DNA of 38,562 bases from NCBI GenBank assembly GCA_002396205.1, contig DGXB01000119.1:481-39042 (forward strand). Direction: 5' to 3'. The stretch comes from Bacteroidales bacterium UBA4243. Its GTDB lineage: Bacteria > Bacteroidota > Bacteroidia > Bacteroidales > F082. The notes beneath the pieces were generated by a model. The model ran no database searches. It was not told the origin of the DNA and saw only the letters and a list, made by a program, of their open reading frames with translations. Numbering within the stretch: the stretch's first letter is position 1; every line of letters starts with the position of its first letter. The translations under genes were made by a program, and so were the position numbers. This document shows positions 29,824 through 38,327 of the stretch, piece after piece.

Positions 29824-31458
29824 CTATTTCATCTCTTTCAATCTATTGATAGCTTCCTTATATCCTTGGTCGGCTGCCTTTTGGTACCATTTCATAGCTT
29901 CAACACTGTTTTTGTCCACTCCATAGCCTTTCTCGTACATATACCCATAAGCATACTGGGCAGTTGAATAACCGTTCCTAGCTGACCTGCTAATCCATTT
30001 CAAAACTTCTGAGGCATCTGTAGCAACTCCTTTGCCCTCAACATAAAGTCTCCCAATTCTATATTGTGCTTCTGCGTAATCTTGATCAGCTGCCTTTTTA
30101 TACCATTTCATTGCTTCTGTATAATCGATAGCGACTCCATAACCCATTTCATACATTCTTCCAACAATAGTTTGTGTCTCAGCATTTCCTTCATTTGCTG
30201 AAAAACTATACCATTTTAGAGCTTCTATATAATCTTGAGCAACTCCATAGCCATGATAGTACATATATCCCAAGTTTCTTTGGGCTATATCACATCCTTG
30301 TTCAGCAGCTTTTCTATACCAGTATATCGCCTCATTAGAGTCTTGAGCAACACCAATACCTTCAAAATACATATCACCTAAATAAAGTTGTGACCATATT
30401 TCATCCTGTTCTGCTGCATTTCTGAACCACTTTAATGCTTCTTCATAATCTTGGTTGACTCCATAACCCATATAATACATGTATCCCAATTTATATTGCG
30501 CTTTAGCTTCACCTTGATTAGCAGACTTTCTAAACCATGACACTGCTTCAAGATAATTCTTATCAACCCCTTTTCCACGTTGATAAGCAGTTCCTAATTG
30601 ACATTGCCCTATTGCATTACCTAGTTCTGCAGATTTTCTATACCAGTGTACTGCTTCAACATAGTCTTGCGTGACACCGTAACCCGCACTGTACATAACA
30701 CCTAAATTATTCATTCCATAAGCGCTACCTAATTCGATAGATTTTCGGATATACTGTAAAGATTTTTCATAATTGGGATCTCCACACTTTCCTTCACCAT
30801 AAACATCTGACATCCATGCCATTGCATCGGCGTTATTCTGGTCAATAGCTTGCTGAAACCAATAACTCGCTTTCTCGCAATTAACTTCTGTTCCTTTTCC
30901 ATCATAATACAAACGTCCAAGCATTAATTGTGATTCAGCATGACCGAGTTTTGCCCCTTCCGAAAAAAACACAAAAGCTGCATTGTAATCATTAGTGTTA
31001 AAACTGGCCATGCCTTTGGTATAATACTCAGTTTCAGCAATATTCTCTTGGAAATGTGAAGATTTACCAACAATGGTTATTTTGTAAGTATGCAACGCCT
31101 CCACGCGAGCAACATGGTCAATGAGCCGCAGTTCATACTGTCCCCAATCAGGATGTTGTATGCGAAGATATTTCAACCCTGGTGATACCCAAAGCCATAT
31201 CTCACCTAAACGAGAAGCGCGTTCCATTACTTCTGAGCCCAAATCAGATTTGAAAATGAATTTCTCTCGCTGCTCGGGAGCAATGTTTTGCGTGGCAATG
31301 CGCAGCAAGGCACATTGGCGGTCGTTGTGGTCCGTCTTCATTTCCTCCCTCGCCGACATATCCGCAGGCAACGACTCAACGCCGACAATCTCGAAGTCCT
31401 GGGCGGAAAGCGTGAGGAAAAGCAAAGATGATATCAAAGTAAAGAGGAATTTCTTCAT
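29824..31458 (-). CDS. Exported Sel1-repeat protein
   Basis: A 544-residue protein from the ATG at 31458, chosen because it opens the signal peptide MKKFLFTLISSLLFLTLSAQ and lies just after the promoter. An N-terminal domain of about 130 residues (LPADMSAREEMKTDHNDRQC, with GEIWLWVSPGLKYLRIQHPD) is a Bacteroidota exported beta-domain of unknown role. From about residue 145 to the end there are about eleven Sel1-like repeats of 36 residues (pattern AxxxLGxMYxxGxGVxxDxxEAxxWYxKAAxQG). Sel1 repeats form an alpha-solenoid for protein binding. It probably works in the envelope with the LPP20-like proteins on either side. The repeat part is AT-rich compared with the N-terminal domain. The TIR-putAbiC gene follows after 33 bp. 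Confidence 0.88.
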   Translation of the reverse strand: MKKFLFTLISSLLFLTLSAQDFEIVGVESLPADMSAREEMKTDHNDRQCALLRIATQNIAPEQREKFIFKSDLGSEVMERASRLGEIWLWVSPGLKYLRIQHPDWGQYELRLIDHVARVEALHTYKITIVGKSSHFQENIAETEYYTKGMASFNTNDYNAAFVFFSEGAKLGHAESQLMLGRLYYDGKGTEVNCEKASYWFQQAIDQNNADAMAWMSDVYGEGKCGDPNYEKSLQYIRKSIELGSAYGMNNLGVMYSAGYGVTQDYVEAVHWYRKSAELGNAIGQCQLGTAYQRGKGVDKNYLEAVSWFRKSANQGEAKAQYKLGYMYYMGYGVNQDYEEALKWFRNAAEQDEIWSQLYLGDMYFEGIGVAQDSNEAIYWYRKAAEQGCDIAQRNLGYMYYHGYGVAQDYIEALKWYSFSANEGNAETQTIVGRMYEMGYGVAIDYTEAMKWYKKAADQDYAEAQYRIGRLYVEGKGVATDASEVLKWISRSARNGYSTAQYAYGYMYEKGYGVDKNSVEAMKWYQKAADQGYKEAINRLKEMK

Positions 31459-31487
31459 TTGGAACCGAATTTGCATAACTGATGCTG

Positions 31488-31495
31488 CAAAAATA
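31488..31495 (-). promoter_or_regulatory. -7 box of Sel1-repeat gene promoter
   Basis: TATTTTTG on the minus strand, 29 bp upstream of the ATG at 31458. The TIR-putAbiC gene downstream may depend on this promoter. Confidence 0.55.
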
Positions 31496-31540
31496 ATGGA
31501 TTTTGCGTTACCAAAACAAACCGATGACCTTTTCCATGAA

Positions 31541-31574
31541 AAAAGCGAGGACAAGCGATGTTGTCCTCACTTTT
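31541..31574 (-). terminator. Hairpin terminator after LPP20 lipoprotein gene
   Basis: The core arms GAGGACAA (31547-31554) and TTGTCCTC (31561-31568) extend through one wobble pair and five A-T/G-C pairs to a 14-bp stem. On the minus strand it is followed by a run of T. Confidence 0.8.
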
Positions 31575-31594
31575 ATCTTGTTGGCCGTCCGGGA

Positions 31595-32227
31595 TCAGAA
31601 GCCGAGAATCTTGTCCAATTGCTTCGAAAGATCGTCAGCCTTCTTTTCCAAATCTTCGCGCATGGTCTGCTTCAAAACGTCCATGGCCATGTCGTGGCTA
31701 TAGTAAACAATGGTACGGACTTCAACGTTGCCGTTTTCGAGGTCGCGATACATCTTCACTGGAATAATCACACGGCCTAATTTTTGTGATACCAAATTCT
31801 TGCTGGCAGCCACACTTTCGGCCAACGAAGCGGCTTGTTTTTGAGAAAGTTGCTTGTTGCCTAACTTGGTATCAATCAACTCCGTGATTTCGGTTTCAAT
31901 CTTGGCGGCAAGGTCGAGCTTGGCCAAGTTGGTGGCTTGGAAGAGCGCAGCATCGTAGGTCTCGCCTACGGTCATGGCTTCACCCGTAACAAACTTTTCA
32001 TACCCCTTTTCGTCCCTCTCCAATGCCTTCGAATAGGCTTCCTTTAGTTGAAGGTCCATGGCAATATTGCCTGGAGCAACTTTCCATCCGTCCCTCTTCA
32101 GTTGGCGGACTTCTTTTTTGATAGACTTCTCTGCCATTCTTTGATCCTTGGTCAGGTTTTGTGAGGCACAACCGACCATCATGACGACCGAGAGCGCAAA
32201 CACTAAAAGCGTAGGTAATTTCTTCAT
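31595..32227 (-). CDS. LPP20-family lipoprotein
   Basis: A 210-residue protein with a lipoprotein signal (VVMMVGCAS lipobox, Cys at about residue 20), so it is probably anchored in a membrane and exposed on the periplasmic side or the surface. The mature part contains an LPP20-type fold (TYDAALFQATNLAKLDLAAK, with VEVRTIVYYSHDMAMDVLKQ) between long charged helices. No enzyme motif is visible. It shares this domain with the 635-residue protein at 23.7-25.6 kb and lies 137 bp upstream of the Sel1-repeat gene, behind its own promoter and followed by its own terminator. Confidence 0.82.
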   Translation of the reverse strand: MKKLPTLLVFALSVVMMVGCASQNLTKDQRMAEKSIKKEVRQLKRDGWKVAPGNIAMDLQLKEAYSKALERDEKGYEKFVTGEAMTVGETYDAALFQATNLAKLDLAAKIETEITELIDTKLGNKQLSQKQAASLAESVAASKNLVSQKLGRVIIPVKMYRDLENGNVEVRTIVYYSHDMAMDVLKQTMREDLEKKADDLSKQLDKILGF

Positions 32228-32293
32228 TTTTTTCTTCCTTCCTTTGATTATGATTTGTTGTTCGTTCTTTGTCTAATAGTGCAATTCAGGCTT

Positions 32294-32301
32294 CAAAATT
32301 A
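32294..32301 (-). promoter_or_regulatory. -7 box of LPP20 lipoprotein promoter
   Basis: TAATTTTG on the minus strand, leaving a leader of about 60 nt before the ATG at 32227. Confidence 0.5.
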
Positions 32302-32339
32302 GTCCAAAAAATCCTATTCTTTATCTCTTTTTTCGTATT

Positions 32340-33167
32340 TTATTGATTTTCACCTAACATAATCGTCCACGGTTCGGTAGCGGAAGGCCTGAAATAGCCT
32401 TGCCAGATGGGATAGCCTTCGGCAAAAACCTGCAAAAGCTGTGCTTTGTCTTGCTTCTCGAAAGGGATGTCGATACGAAACCGTCCGAAAGAATCCGTTT
32501 TCATCTCCATATCTTGCATCCGCACCGTAGCGTTTTCAATCGGATTGCCCGTCTTGAAATCGGCCACGCTTCCAAAAACCACGCCAAGCTCGTTGTTGCG
32601 GCGGATGGACAAACTGAAAGCCTTTTGCACAGGAACGACCGTATCAACAGGAAGATAGCCTTCGGCTTCAAACACGACATGCACCGACGTGTTCCTATAT
32701 CTATAAGGTATGTCATTCAGGAACACCGAATGGTTCCCTACGGTCAGTGGGAAGGTCTGCGCTGGATTATCCGCATACTCGCATACCAAGGTGCCTTTCT
32801 CAAAAGGCAAGTTGGGAATGCTGTAAGCCTTGTTTTCGTTGATGTTCACACGCATCTGGTACGGCGTGGACAAGCGCCAAACGAAATAGGCAGCACAGCC
32901 CAGCAAAGCCAGCAACATGCATCCTATGCCATAAAGCCTGATCTTACGCTTACGCTGAATCTTCTCGTCGAGTATGATGCCTTCTGCAACGAGGTGTTTG
33001 ACGACATTGACGTATGCCAATTCAGTACGGGCAAGGAAAAGGGCGTCCAAGGCATCGTTGTTTTCGGAAAGGTAGGCTTCAACGGCAGAACGTTGCTCTT
33101 CCGTCAGGTTGCCTTCCATGTAACATGCTATCAGCTCATCCGTGATTTCGATTCTGTCGTTGTTCAT
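32340..33167 (-). CDS. Anti-sigma-like membrane protein with carboxypeptidase-regulatory domain
   Basis: A 275-residue protein from the ATG at 33167, whose first bases overlap the sigma-factor stop codon (ATGA). Residues 1-60 (ITDELIACYMEGNLTEEQRS) form a short helical cytoplasmic domain like that of anti-sigma factors. A membrane helix follows (LYGIGCMLLALLGCAAYFVW). The external part has beta-rich segments, including GVVFGSVADFKTGNPIENAT with TDSFGRFRIDIP, which is a carboxypeptidase-regulatory-like (CarboxypepD_reg) domain. It is probably a membrane regulator that holds the sigma factor and senses the envelope. No zinc-binding HxxxCxxC motif is present, so it is not a classic ZAS anti-sigma factor. 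Confidence 0.75.
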   Translation of the reverse strand: MNNDRIEITDELIACYMEGNLTEEQRSAVEAYLSENNDALDALFLARTELAYVNVVKHLVAEGIILDEKIQRKRKIRLYGIGCMLLALLGCAAYFVWRLSTPYQMRVNINENKAYSIPNLPFEKGTLVCEYADNPAQTFPLTVGNHSVFLNDIPYRYRNTSVHVVFEAEGYLPVDTVVPVQKAFSLSIRRNNELGVVFGSVADFKTGNPIENATVRMQDMEMKTDSFGRFRIDIPFEKQDKAQLLQVFAEGYPIWQGYFRPSATEPWTIMLGENQ

Positions 33168-33748
33168 ATTTCTTTGTCTTTCAATAGGGTTTTCAATTCC
33201 ATTCTGGCCTTTTTCGTCAGGTTGTAAACCGCAGCGACCGTGCATCCCATTTCGGCAGCTATCTCTTCGGCACTCTTGCCTGTCAATTCAGCCAACAACG
33301 CATACCGCTCACGAGGTTTGGAAAGCTTGTCGATGGCCTTGTAAAGCTCCAATCTCGACATTTCATGAAACAAGTCATAGTCATCCACTTCATTCTTTTT
33401 GGCCTCTTCAATCAACTGAGGCTCAATGACTAACATTTTAGTCTGATTGGCTTGCCTTTTCCTATAAAAACGCACGGCAATGACGGTCAACCAAGTATTG
33501 AGCGAGGATTTGAATTCAAACTTGCGTAGTCGGCTCCAGTCGTTTTCGCTGAGGTAGATGTAAAACTCCGAAACCAATTCCTCTTTCTTGCCCTGAGAAC
33601 GTAACACACTATGGACGATATGGGCAAACATTCCGTTGCAGCGATGGAAAAACACGTAATCGACAGCCTCCTGGTCGTGGGCCAGTAGCAATCCGACCAA
33701 TTCGCGGTCGGTCAGGCTGTCGAAATACGCTATCCTTCTATCGTACAT
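33164..33748 (-). CDS. ECF-type sigma-70 family factor
   Basis: A 194-residue protein with a region 2 helix bundle (EAVDYVFFHRCNGMFAHIVH and KEELVSEFYIYL, then FKSSLNTWLTVIAVRFYRKR, the DNA-melting/-10 recognition part). Its region 4 helix-turn-helix is LTGKSAEEIAAEMGCTVAAV. ECF sigma factors direct RNA polymerase to a small regulon and are held inactive by an anti-sigma partner, here presumably the overlapping downstream gene. It follows the exported helical-repeat protein gene by 9 bp, so all three are in one operon. The linker between regions is longer than usual (about 30 residues). Confidence 0.88.
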   Translation of the reverse strand: MYDRRIAYFDSLTDRELVGLLLAHDQEAVDYVFFHRCNGMFAHIVHSVLRSQGKKEELVSEFYIYLSENDWSRLRKFEFKSSLNTWLTVIAVRFYRKRQANQTKMLVIEPQLIEEAKKNEVDDYDLFHEMSRLELYKAIDKLSKPRERYALLAELTGKSAEEIAAEMGCTVAAVYNLTKKARMELKTLLKDKEI

Positions 33749-33757
33749 ACAAATCCT

Positions 33758-34765
33758 TTAGTTGTCAAGTTGTTGCCTTATCTTGTCAATCTTGTCTTGC
33801 ACCTCGATGCCTTCGATAACGTTCAACATTTCATACATGCGCAAAGCTTTGGTGAAGCATAACTTGGAAGCCTCGTCCCAACCTTTCCTCTTGTATATCA
33901 CACCGAGATAGGCACACGACTTGGCGTATTTGACACCTGATGTCGCGAAGTCACTTTCAAACAAGTTGGCATAGGTTTGCAGCACCATGATTTCGGAATA
34001 GAGTGAATCGGCTTCAAGTATTGATTCCGAACCTGCCTTGACCGACATATCCTCTTCTTCCAACGGATAAGCAGTTGTAAACTCTGTATAGGCTTGCAAT
34101 ACAGTCTCGTAAGGTTGTTTGCTCACCAATGCCATAGCACCTTCCATGTCATTGGCTTTCAGTTTGGAAACGAGTTCCCTTGTTGCATCATTCGTTTCGT
34201 CCTCATTGACGCGGGCAAAGGTGTATGCAAAATCCTCCATACTGTGGTAAGCAAGTCGCAACTCGTTTTCGGTTTCAAGTTTCCAATATTGGTATTCGGG
34301 CAATGAAATACTGTGGTTGGCATAATCCTCATCAAGGACGCGCATTGTGGCATCATAGCGAGAGACGCAAGCGGATTCCAACAAGTCGTAGAAACGCATC
34401 CTTGCTTCATTAATCTTAGTGGATGGTGCCATCACGATACGTAAAGTATCGCGGTCGGTAAGCGTCCAGCCATCGCGGGTGACATGGATGTTGACCACTT
34501 CATAACCGTATTTCTTAGCGCGAAGTCCATGAATAACGTCGCCTGTTTGGTGTTCTGCAAAACTCAACTTGAAAAGGCCATGAGCATCACTCGCAGTAGG
34601 GTGGCAATCATGGGCAGAAAGCACGGTAATGGAAACACCGCTGAGCGTCTTACCTTTGGAGTTCATCTCGACCACTTTGCCAAATTGCACCATTTGCGCC
34701 GATGCCTCCCCGCAAAACAAGAACGCAAGCATGACAAAAAAGATATATCGAATTATTCTATTCAT
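33758..34765 (-). CDS. Exported carboxypeptidase-regulatory/helical-repeat protein
   Basis: A 335-residue protein from the ATG at 34765, opening the signal peptide MNRIIRYIFFVMLAFLFCGE (ending ASAQ). The promoter box at 34787-34794 rules out the upstream ATG. Residues about 25-110 are a carboxypeptidase-regulatory-like beta-domain (KTLSGVSITVLSAHDC, DAHGLFKLSFAEHQ). The remainder is helical, ending in a TPR-like pair (YAKSCAYLGVIYKRKGWDEA). It precedes the sigma factor by 9 bp and shares its domain type with the anti-sigma-like protein, so it may act as a sensor or partner at the envelope. No enzyme motif is seen. Confidence 0.75.
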   Translation of the reverse strand: MNRIIRYIFFVMLAFLFCGEASAQMVQFGKVVEMNSKGKTLSGVSITVLSAHDCHPTASDAHGLFKLSFAEHQTGDVIHGLRAKKYGYEVVNIHVTRDGWTLTDRDTLRIVMAPSTKINEARMRFYDLLESACVSRYDATMRVLDEDYANHSISLPEYQYWKLETENELRLAYHSMEDFAYTFARVNEDETNDATRELVSKLKANDMEGAMALVSKQPYETVLQAYTEFTTAYPLEEEDMSVKAGSESILEADSLYSEIMVLQTYANLFESDFATSGVKYAKSCAYLGVIYKRKGWDEASKLCFTKALRMYEMLNVIEGIEVQDKIDKIRQQLDN

Positions 34766-34786
34766 GGAAACCATTGAATTGAACCA

Positions 34787-34794
34787 CAAAATTA
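34787..34794 (-). promoter_or_regulatory. -7 box of sigma-factor operon promoter
   Basis: TAATTTTG on the minus strand, 21 bp upstream of the ATG at 34765. It should drive the exported protein, the sigma factor and the anti-sigma-like gene together. Confidence 0.55.
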
Positions 34795-34814
34795 CAACAA
34801 TAACTTTCATAAAA

Positions 34815-36287
34815 CTAAAATAACACAACTATTGGGCTATATTTCTTCATGCTTGGCATACTCATGCCAATATCAGCCCCAATATAAGTCGGGTCACAAG
34901 CCACATATTTCTTATTACCAAGCATAAGATAGTCGCCTTCAACATCCTCAGTGAAACATACAGCAGTAGAGATGTGCTCTGGATAATCAAGCAGTACCAC
35001 ATCCAAACCCAGCAGTTCGCGCACCAAACAGGCAAAAAGGATGGAACGGTCTTCACAATCGCAGTAGGGATAATACAGCGACTCGTCGGGATAGAGCGGA
35101 CGCTCATGGCCGAATTGTTCTTGGTCGGTTGCATAGGCGAAGCCTGTCTGGACAAAATTAAGAAGGATGTTGGCGGCTTGTACTTGGGTTTTACCTTCAA
35201 TGGCCTTATGTAAAACAGGATAAAGCGATTCTTTGGCTTGATTGCTCAACGATGCCTTTGAGTACAATTGCCATTCGGAATTGACGGGACAATCGTTGTA
35301 GAAATCAATTAGGTTTTGGTTCAAGACGACATCAGCCTTTGCCATCGAATATCGTTTTGAAGCATGTGTTTTAGGCTCAGTTTTTTTGACATCCAATTTA
35401 GGCTGAGTCATATTAAGGCACATCAGCTTTTCCTTGGGAAAGGCATGATTGAAGACATGGAGAGATTTGCAATCGATCGAATTATCGAAGCAATAGTATT
35501 TTATGTTGTTGATTCTAAAGAATCTGAAGCGGTAGATTTTCGCATCGGACCCCACCAATACACAAAGCCTATCATCAGCTCGGCCTATGCGCATTTGATA
35601 GCCCGACTGAGTGAGTAAGTACATGTGCAGCACGACAGCCTCATTGGTATAGCTGCCAAAAAAAGATTCGGCAACCTGTTTTGTCATCATGACATAGCCC
35701 CAATCACAAAGATTCAATTTGTCTCGATTTTGAAGACACTCGGCAATCATATTATCGTATACAGATGTCGACAACTGCTTCCATAACTTCGATACACTGC
35801 TTTCCGAAGCATCCTTCATGTGCAATGAATTGCCTTCTGGAAAATGGAATATTACATCGGTTCCATAAAAACGGATGATTGTTTCAGGGGAGTCTGGTTG
35901 TATCGCAGGAGATATTGGCTCGATGGGTTGCGGATGAACGATAGGGATTGGGGAGACAGGCTTGTTCTCAACTGGAATTGTCAAAGGCTTTGGATGTTCA
36001 TTGGGATTGGCCAAAACAGGAACAGGTGGTTTTGGCAACTTAGGGATTCCCTCTGCGGGTTGCGTTTCAAACGCACTCCATGGTTCCGCCATGAACCGGG
36101 CATACTCCTCATTAGCCTTTGTACGGAAGTCATTGTAGTCTTGCTCGGCTTGTTGTCGAAATCTTTCATATTCCTCACGAGCATTTTGGCGGGACTCACG
36201 CACACGCCGGCTCCAATCAGTGTCAATTTGTGCAGACAGAGACACGACCATCATGCAAGCCAAACCCATAATTACAAATCTTTTCAT
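34815..36287 (-). CDS. Exported transglutaminase-like protein
   Basis: A 490-residue protein with signal peptide MKRFVIMGLACMMVVSLSAQ. A charged helical segment (RESRQNAREEYERFRQQAEQ) and a proline-rich spacer (about residues 85-130) follow. The C-terminal half has a transglutaminase/papain-like core with Cys411 in YCDCEDRSILFACLVRELLG, His438 in YPEHISTAV and Asp465 in YVACDPTYIGADIG, a plausible catalytic triad. Bacterial members are usually amidases, peptidases or cross-linking enzymes in the envelope. It ends 50 bp before the sigma-factor operon on the same strand and has its own promoter. It may belong to the regulated output of that sigma factor, but this is inference. Confidence 0.82.
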   Translation of the reverse strand: MKRFVIMGLACMMVVSLSAQIDTDWSRRVRESRQNAREEYERFRQQAEQDYNDFRTKANEEYARFMAEPWSAFETQPAEGIPKLPKPPVPVLANPNEHPKPLTIPVENKPVSPIPIVHPQPIEPISPAIQPDSPETIIRFYGTDVIFHFPEGNSLHMKDASESSVSKLWKQLSTSVYDNMIAECLQNRDKLNLCDWGYVMMTKQVAESFFGSYTNEAVVLHMYLLTQSGYQMRIGRADDRLCVLVGSDAKIYRFRFFRINNIKYYCFDNSIDCKSLHVFNHAFPKEKLMCLNMTQPKLDVKKTEPKTHASKRYSMAKADVVLNQNLIDFYNDCPVNSEWQLYSKASLSNQAKESLYPVLHKAIEGKTQVQAANILLNFVQTGFAYATDQEQFGHERPLYPDESLYYPYCDCEDRSILFACLVRELLGLDVVLLDYPEHISTAVCFTEDVEGDYLMLGNKKYVACDPTYIGADIGMSMPSMKKYSPIVVLF

Positions 36288-36331
36288 TGATTATTACCAT
36301 TTTTAACACAACAATAGTGGCAAATAGGCTG

Positions 36332-36339
36332 CAAATTTA
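36332..36339 (-). promoter_or_regulatory. -7 box of transglutaminase-like gene promoter
   Basis: TAAATTTG on the minus strand, 44 bp upstream of the ATG at 36287. Confidence 0.5.
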
Positions 36340-36357
36340 GTCTAAAAAACAAAAAAT

Positions 36358-36384
36358 CTGCCGCCAAGTATCCCTCGGCGGCAG
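36358..36384 (-). terminator. Hairpin terminator after aminotransferase gene
   Basis: Perfect 8-bp GC-rich arms CTGCCGCC (36358-36365) and GGCGGCAG (36377-36384). On the minus strand they are followed by a T-rich tract (36345-36357). Confidence 0.85.
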
Positions 36385-36410
36385 TTTCCCATTCTATATC
36401 GAAATACTTT

Positions 36411-37631
36411 TTATCTGTTGATCCTTCCCGGATACACCCTCAGGGCCTCTTCGAGGCACTTCATGGCGGCCTTCAGGTCGTCAATGCAGATACAGTAGGT
36501 GATACGAGCCTGGTGGCGTCCCTTCTCAGGGTCGGCATAGAAGCCCGTGGCAGGAGCCAGCATCACCGTGGCACCATTATAGCTGAAGTCGGTGAGCAGC
36601 CACTGGCAGAACTTGTCGCTATCGTCGATGGGCAGGTCGATCACCGTGTAGAAAGCGCCCTTCGGCATCGGGCAGAAACAGCCCGGAATCTTGTTGACCC
36701 CTTCGACGATGACGTTGCGGCGGGCCACATACTCCTTTTGCACTGCATCGAAATACTCTTGCGGCGTGTCGACAGCGGCCTCAGCAAAGATCTGGCCGAA
36801 GCTCGGTGGCGACAGACGGGCCTGGGCCAAACGCATGGCGATGGCGTAGACCTCACTGTTGCGCGTGACGAGACAACCCACACGAGCGCCACAGGCACTG
36901 TAACGCTTCGAGACGGAGTCGAACAAAATCGTGTTGCGCTCCATGCCTTCGAGTTGCATCACGCTGAAGTGCTTGTGACCGTCGTAGCAGAACTCACGAT
37001 ATACCTCGTCTGCAAAGAGATACAAGTCGTATTTCTTGACCAAACCGGCCACCTTCAGCAGCTCCTCATGGGTGTAAAGATAACCCGTCGGGTTGTTGGG
37101 GTTGCAGATCATGATGGCCTTGGTGTGTGGTGTGATGGCCTTCTCGAAGTCCTCGATCGGAGGCAGGGCGAAGCCCGTCCTGATGTCGCTCGGGATGGTG
37201 ACGATCTTCGCACCACAGAGTTTGGCGAACGTGTTGTAGTTGGTATAGTACGGCTCCGGAATGATGATTTCGTCGCCAGGGTTGAGGCAGACGGTGAAGG
37301 CCATCTGAAGGGCCTCACTGCCGCCCGTCGTGACGAGTACCTGGTTGGGTGTCACGTCGATGCCATGGCGGTGGTAGTAGTTGCACAAGGCACGACGATA
37401 GGAAGGGATACCCGCCGAATGGCTGTATTCCAGCACACCGTGGCTCATCGGAAGATCGAGCGCGATCTCCGACAAAGCCTTCAAGGCACCCTTGGGTGTC
37501 TCGATGTCGGGCTGGCCGATGTTGAGGTGGTATACATGGATGCCGCGTTCCTTGGCAGCATCGGCAAAGGGAACGAGCTTACGGATTGCCGACTGCGGCA
37601 GCTCCATACCTTTTTGTGAAATTTGTGGCAT
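36411..37631 (-). CDS. Class I/II PLP-dependent aminotransferase (AspC-like)
   Basis: A 406-residue fold-type I aminotransferase. It has the substrate-loop start LNIGQPDIETP, the PLP phosphate region VTTGGSEALQMAF, the asparagine contact MICNPNNPTGYLYT, the Asp/Tyr contact FADEVYREFCYDG and the Schiff-base lysine in LFDSVSKRYSACGARVG. It most resembles aspartate/aromatic aminotransferases of the I-gamma type. The exact amino acid is uncertain. The start at 37631 is preferred over the ATG ten codons upstream, because that upstream ATG lies inside the hairpin terminator of the preceding gene. The only promoter candidate is read-through from the DUF1573 gene, as no TAnnTTTG box lies between. Confidence 0.93.
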   Translation of the reverse strand: MPQISQKGMELPQSAIRKLVPFADAAKERGIHVYHLNIGQPDIETPKGALKALSEIALDLPMSHGVLEYSHSAGIPSYRRALCNYYHRHGIDVTPNQVLVTTGGSEALQMAFTVCLNPGDEIIIPEPYYTNYNTFAKLCGAKIVTIPSDIRTGFALPPIEDFEKAITPHTKAIMICNPNNPTGYLYTHEELLKVAGLVKKYDLYLFADEVYREFCYDGHKHFSVMQLEGMERNTILFDSVSKRYSACGARVGCLVTRNSEVYAIAMRLAQARLSPPSFGQIFAEAAVDTPQEYFDAVQKEYVARRNVIVEGVNKIPGCFCPMPKGAFYTVIDLPIDDSDKFCQWLLTDFSYNGATVMLAPATGFYADPEKGRHQARITYCICIDDLKAAMKCLEEALRVYPGRINR

Positions 37632-37652
37632 AAGCGTTTGTTTTTTTGAGTA

Positions 37653-37686
37653 AAAAGCCATCTAATACATTGATTAGACGGCTTTT
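37653..37686 (-). terminator. Hairpin terminator after DUF1573 gene
   Basis: Arms AAAAGCCATCTAAT (37653-37666) and ATTAGACGGCTTTT (37673-37686) pair over 14 positions with one wobble, with a 6-nt loop. On the minus strand a T-run follows. Confidence 0.8.
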
Positions 37687-37709
37687 ATAATGATTATTAT
37701 TTCATTCGA

Positions 37710-38168
37710 TTAATGATTGTTGACGGGCGAACCGCTACCGAAATCGTTTGTCTTTTCGGGGAGGGCCTCCGAAGCCGGATCGAGCACACGGCCCTTGATG
37801 CGAAGCACAACAGTGGAATTCTTAAGGGCATTTGATGTGACGGTCACTGTCTTGTTGATGTTGCCCGCGCGGTTGGTGCGGTAGGTCACCTTGATGACAT
37901 CCGACTCACCGGGAAGGATAGGCTCGTTGGGCCACGAAGGGATGGTGCAGCCACAGCTCGACTTGGGTTTTTGGATCAACAAAGGCTCGTTGCCCGTGTT
38001 GGTGAAACGGAACTCGCATTCGCCGTTGCCGTTGTAAGGAACATCGCCGTAGTCGTGGACTACCTTTTCAAATTCGATTTCAGGGCCGATAGGGCCTTTC
38101 GTGTCTTGCGCCTTGGCCACTCCAGCCATGAGGAGCATGATGCCAAGCAGATAAATCACTTTCTTCAT
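37710..38168 (-). CDS. Exported DUF1573 (Ig-like ASPM/SPD-2-Hydin type) protein
   Basis: A 152-residue protein with signal peptide MKKVIYLLGIMLLMAGVAKA and one DUF1573 domain: IEFEKVVHDYGDVPYNGNGE, then the hallmark SSCGCTIPSWP and GESDVIKVTYRT. DUF1573 proteins are common in Bacteroidota and form immunoglobulin-like beta-sandwiches in the envelope. No activity is established. The paired cysteines of SSCGC are kept. A terminator follows 24 bp after the stop codon and the promoter box lies 25 bp upstream. Confidence 0.93.
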   Translation of the reverse strand: MKKVIYLLGIMLLMAGVAKAQDTKGPIGPEIEFEKVVHDYGDVPYNGNGECEFRFTNTGNEPLLIQKPKSSCGCTIPSWPNEPILPGESDVIKVTYRTNRAGNINKTVTVTSNALKNSTVVLRIKGRVLDPASEALPEKTNDFGSGSPVNNH

Positions 38169-38192
38169 TTCGTTATGATTTTAAAATTGTCG

Positions 38193-38200
38193 CAAAATTA
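38193..38200 (-). promoter_or_regulatory. -7 box of DUF1573 gene promoter
   Basis: TAATTTTG on the minus strand, 25 bp upstream of the ATG at 38168. Confidence 0.55.
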
Positions 38201-38272
38201 GTAATTAATGTTGTTCGTTGTTCAATTATGCCAAAATTTCAAACAATTTTTCCTGTTCTCAAAAAACGTGCC

Positions 38273-38308
38273 AAAAAAAAGTCCTCCGAAATTTCGGAAG
38301 ACTTTTTT
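38273..38308 (-). terminator. Hairpin terminator after pyrophosphatase gene
   Basis: A near-perfect palindrome centred on TCCGAAATTTCGGA, with AAAAAAGTC and GACTTTTTT on its outside and one wobble pair, about 20 bp after the stop at 38328. Confidence 0.85.
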
Positions 38309-38327
38309 CGATTAAAGGATTGCTATT

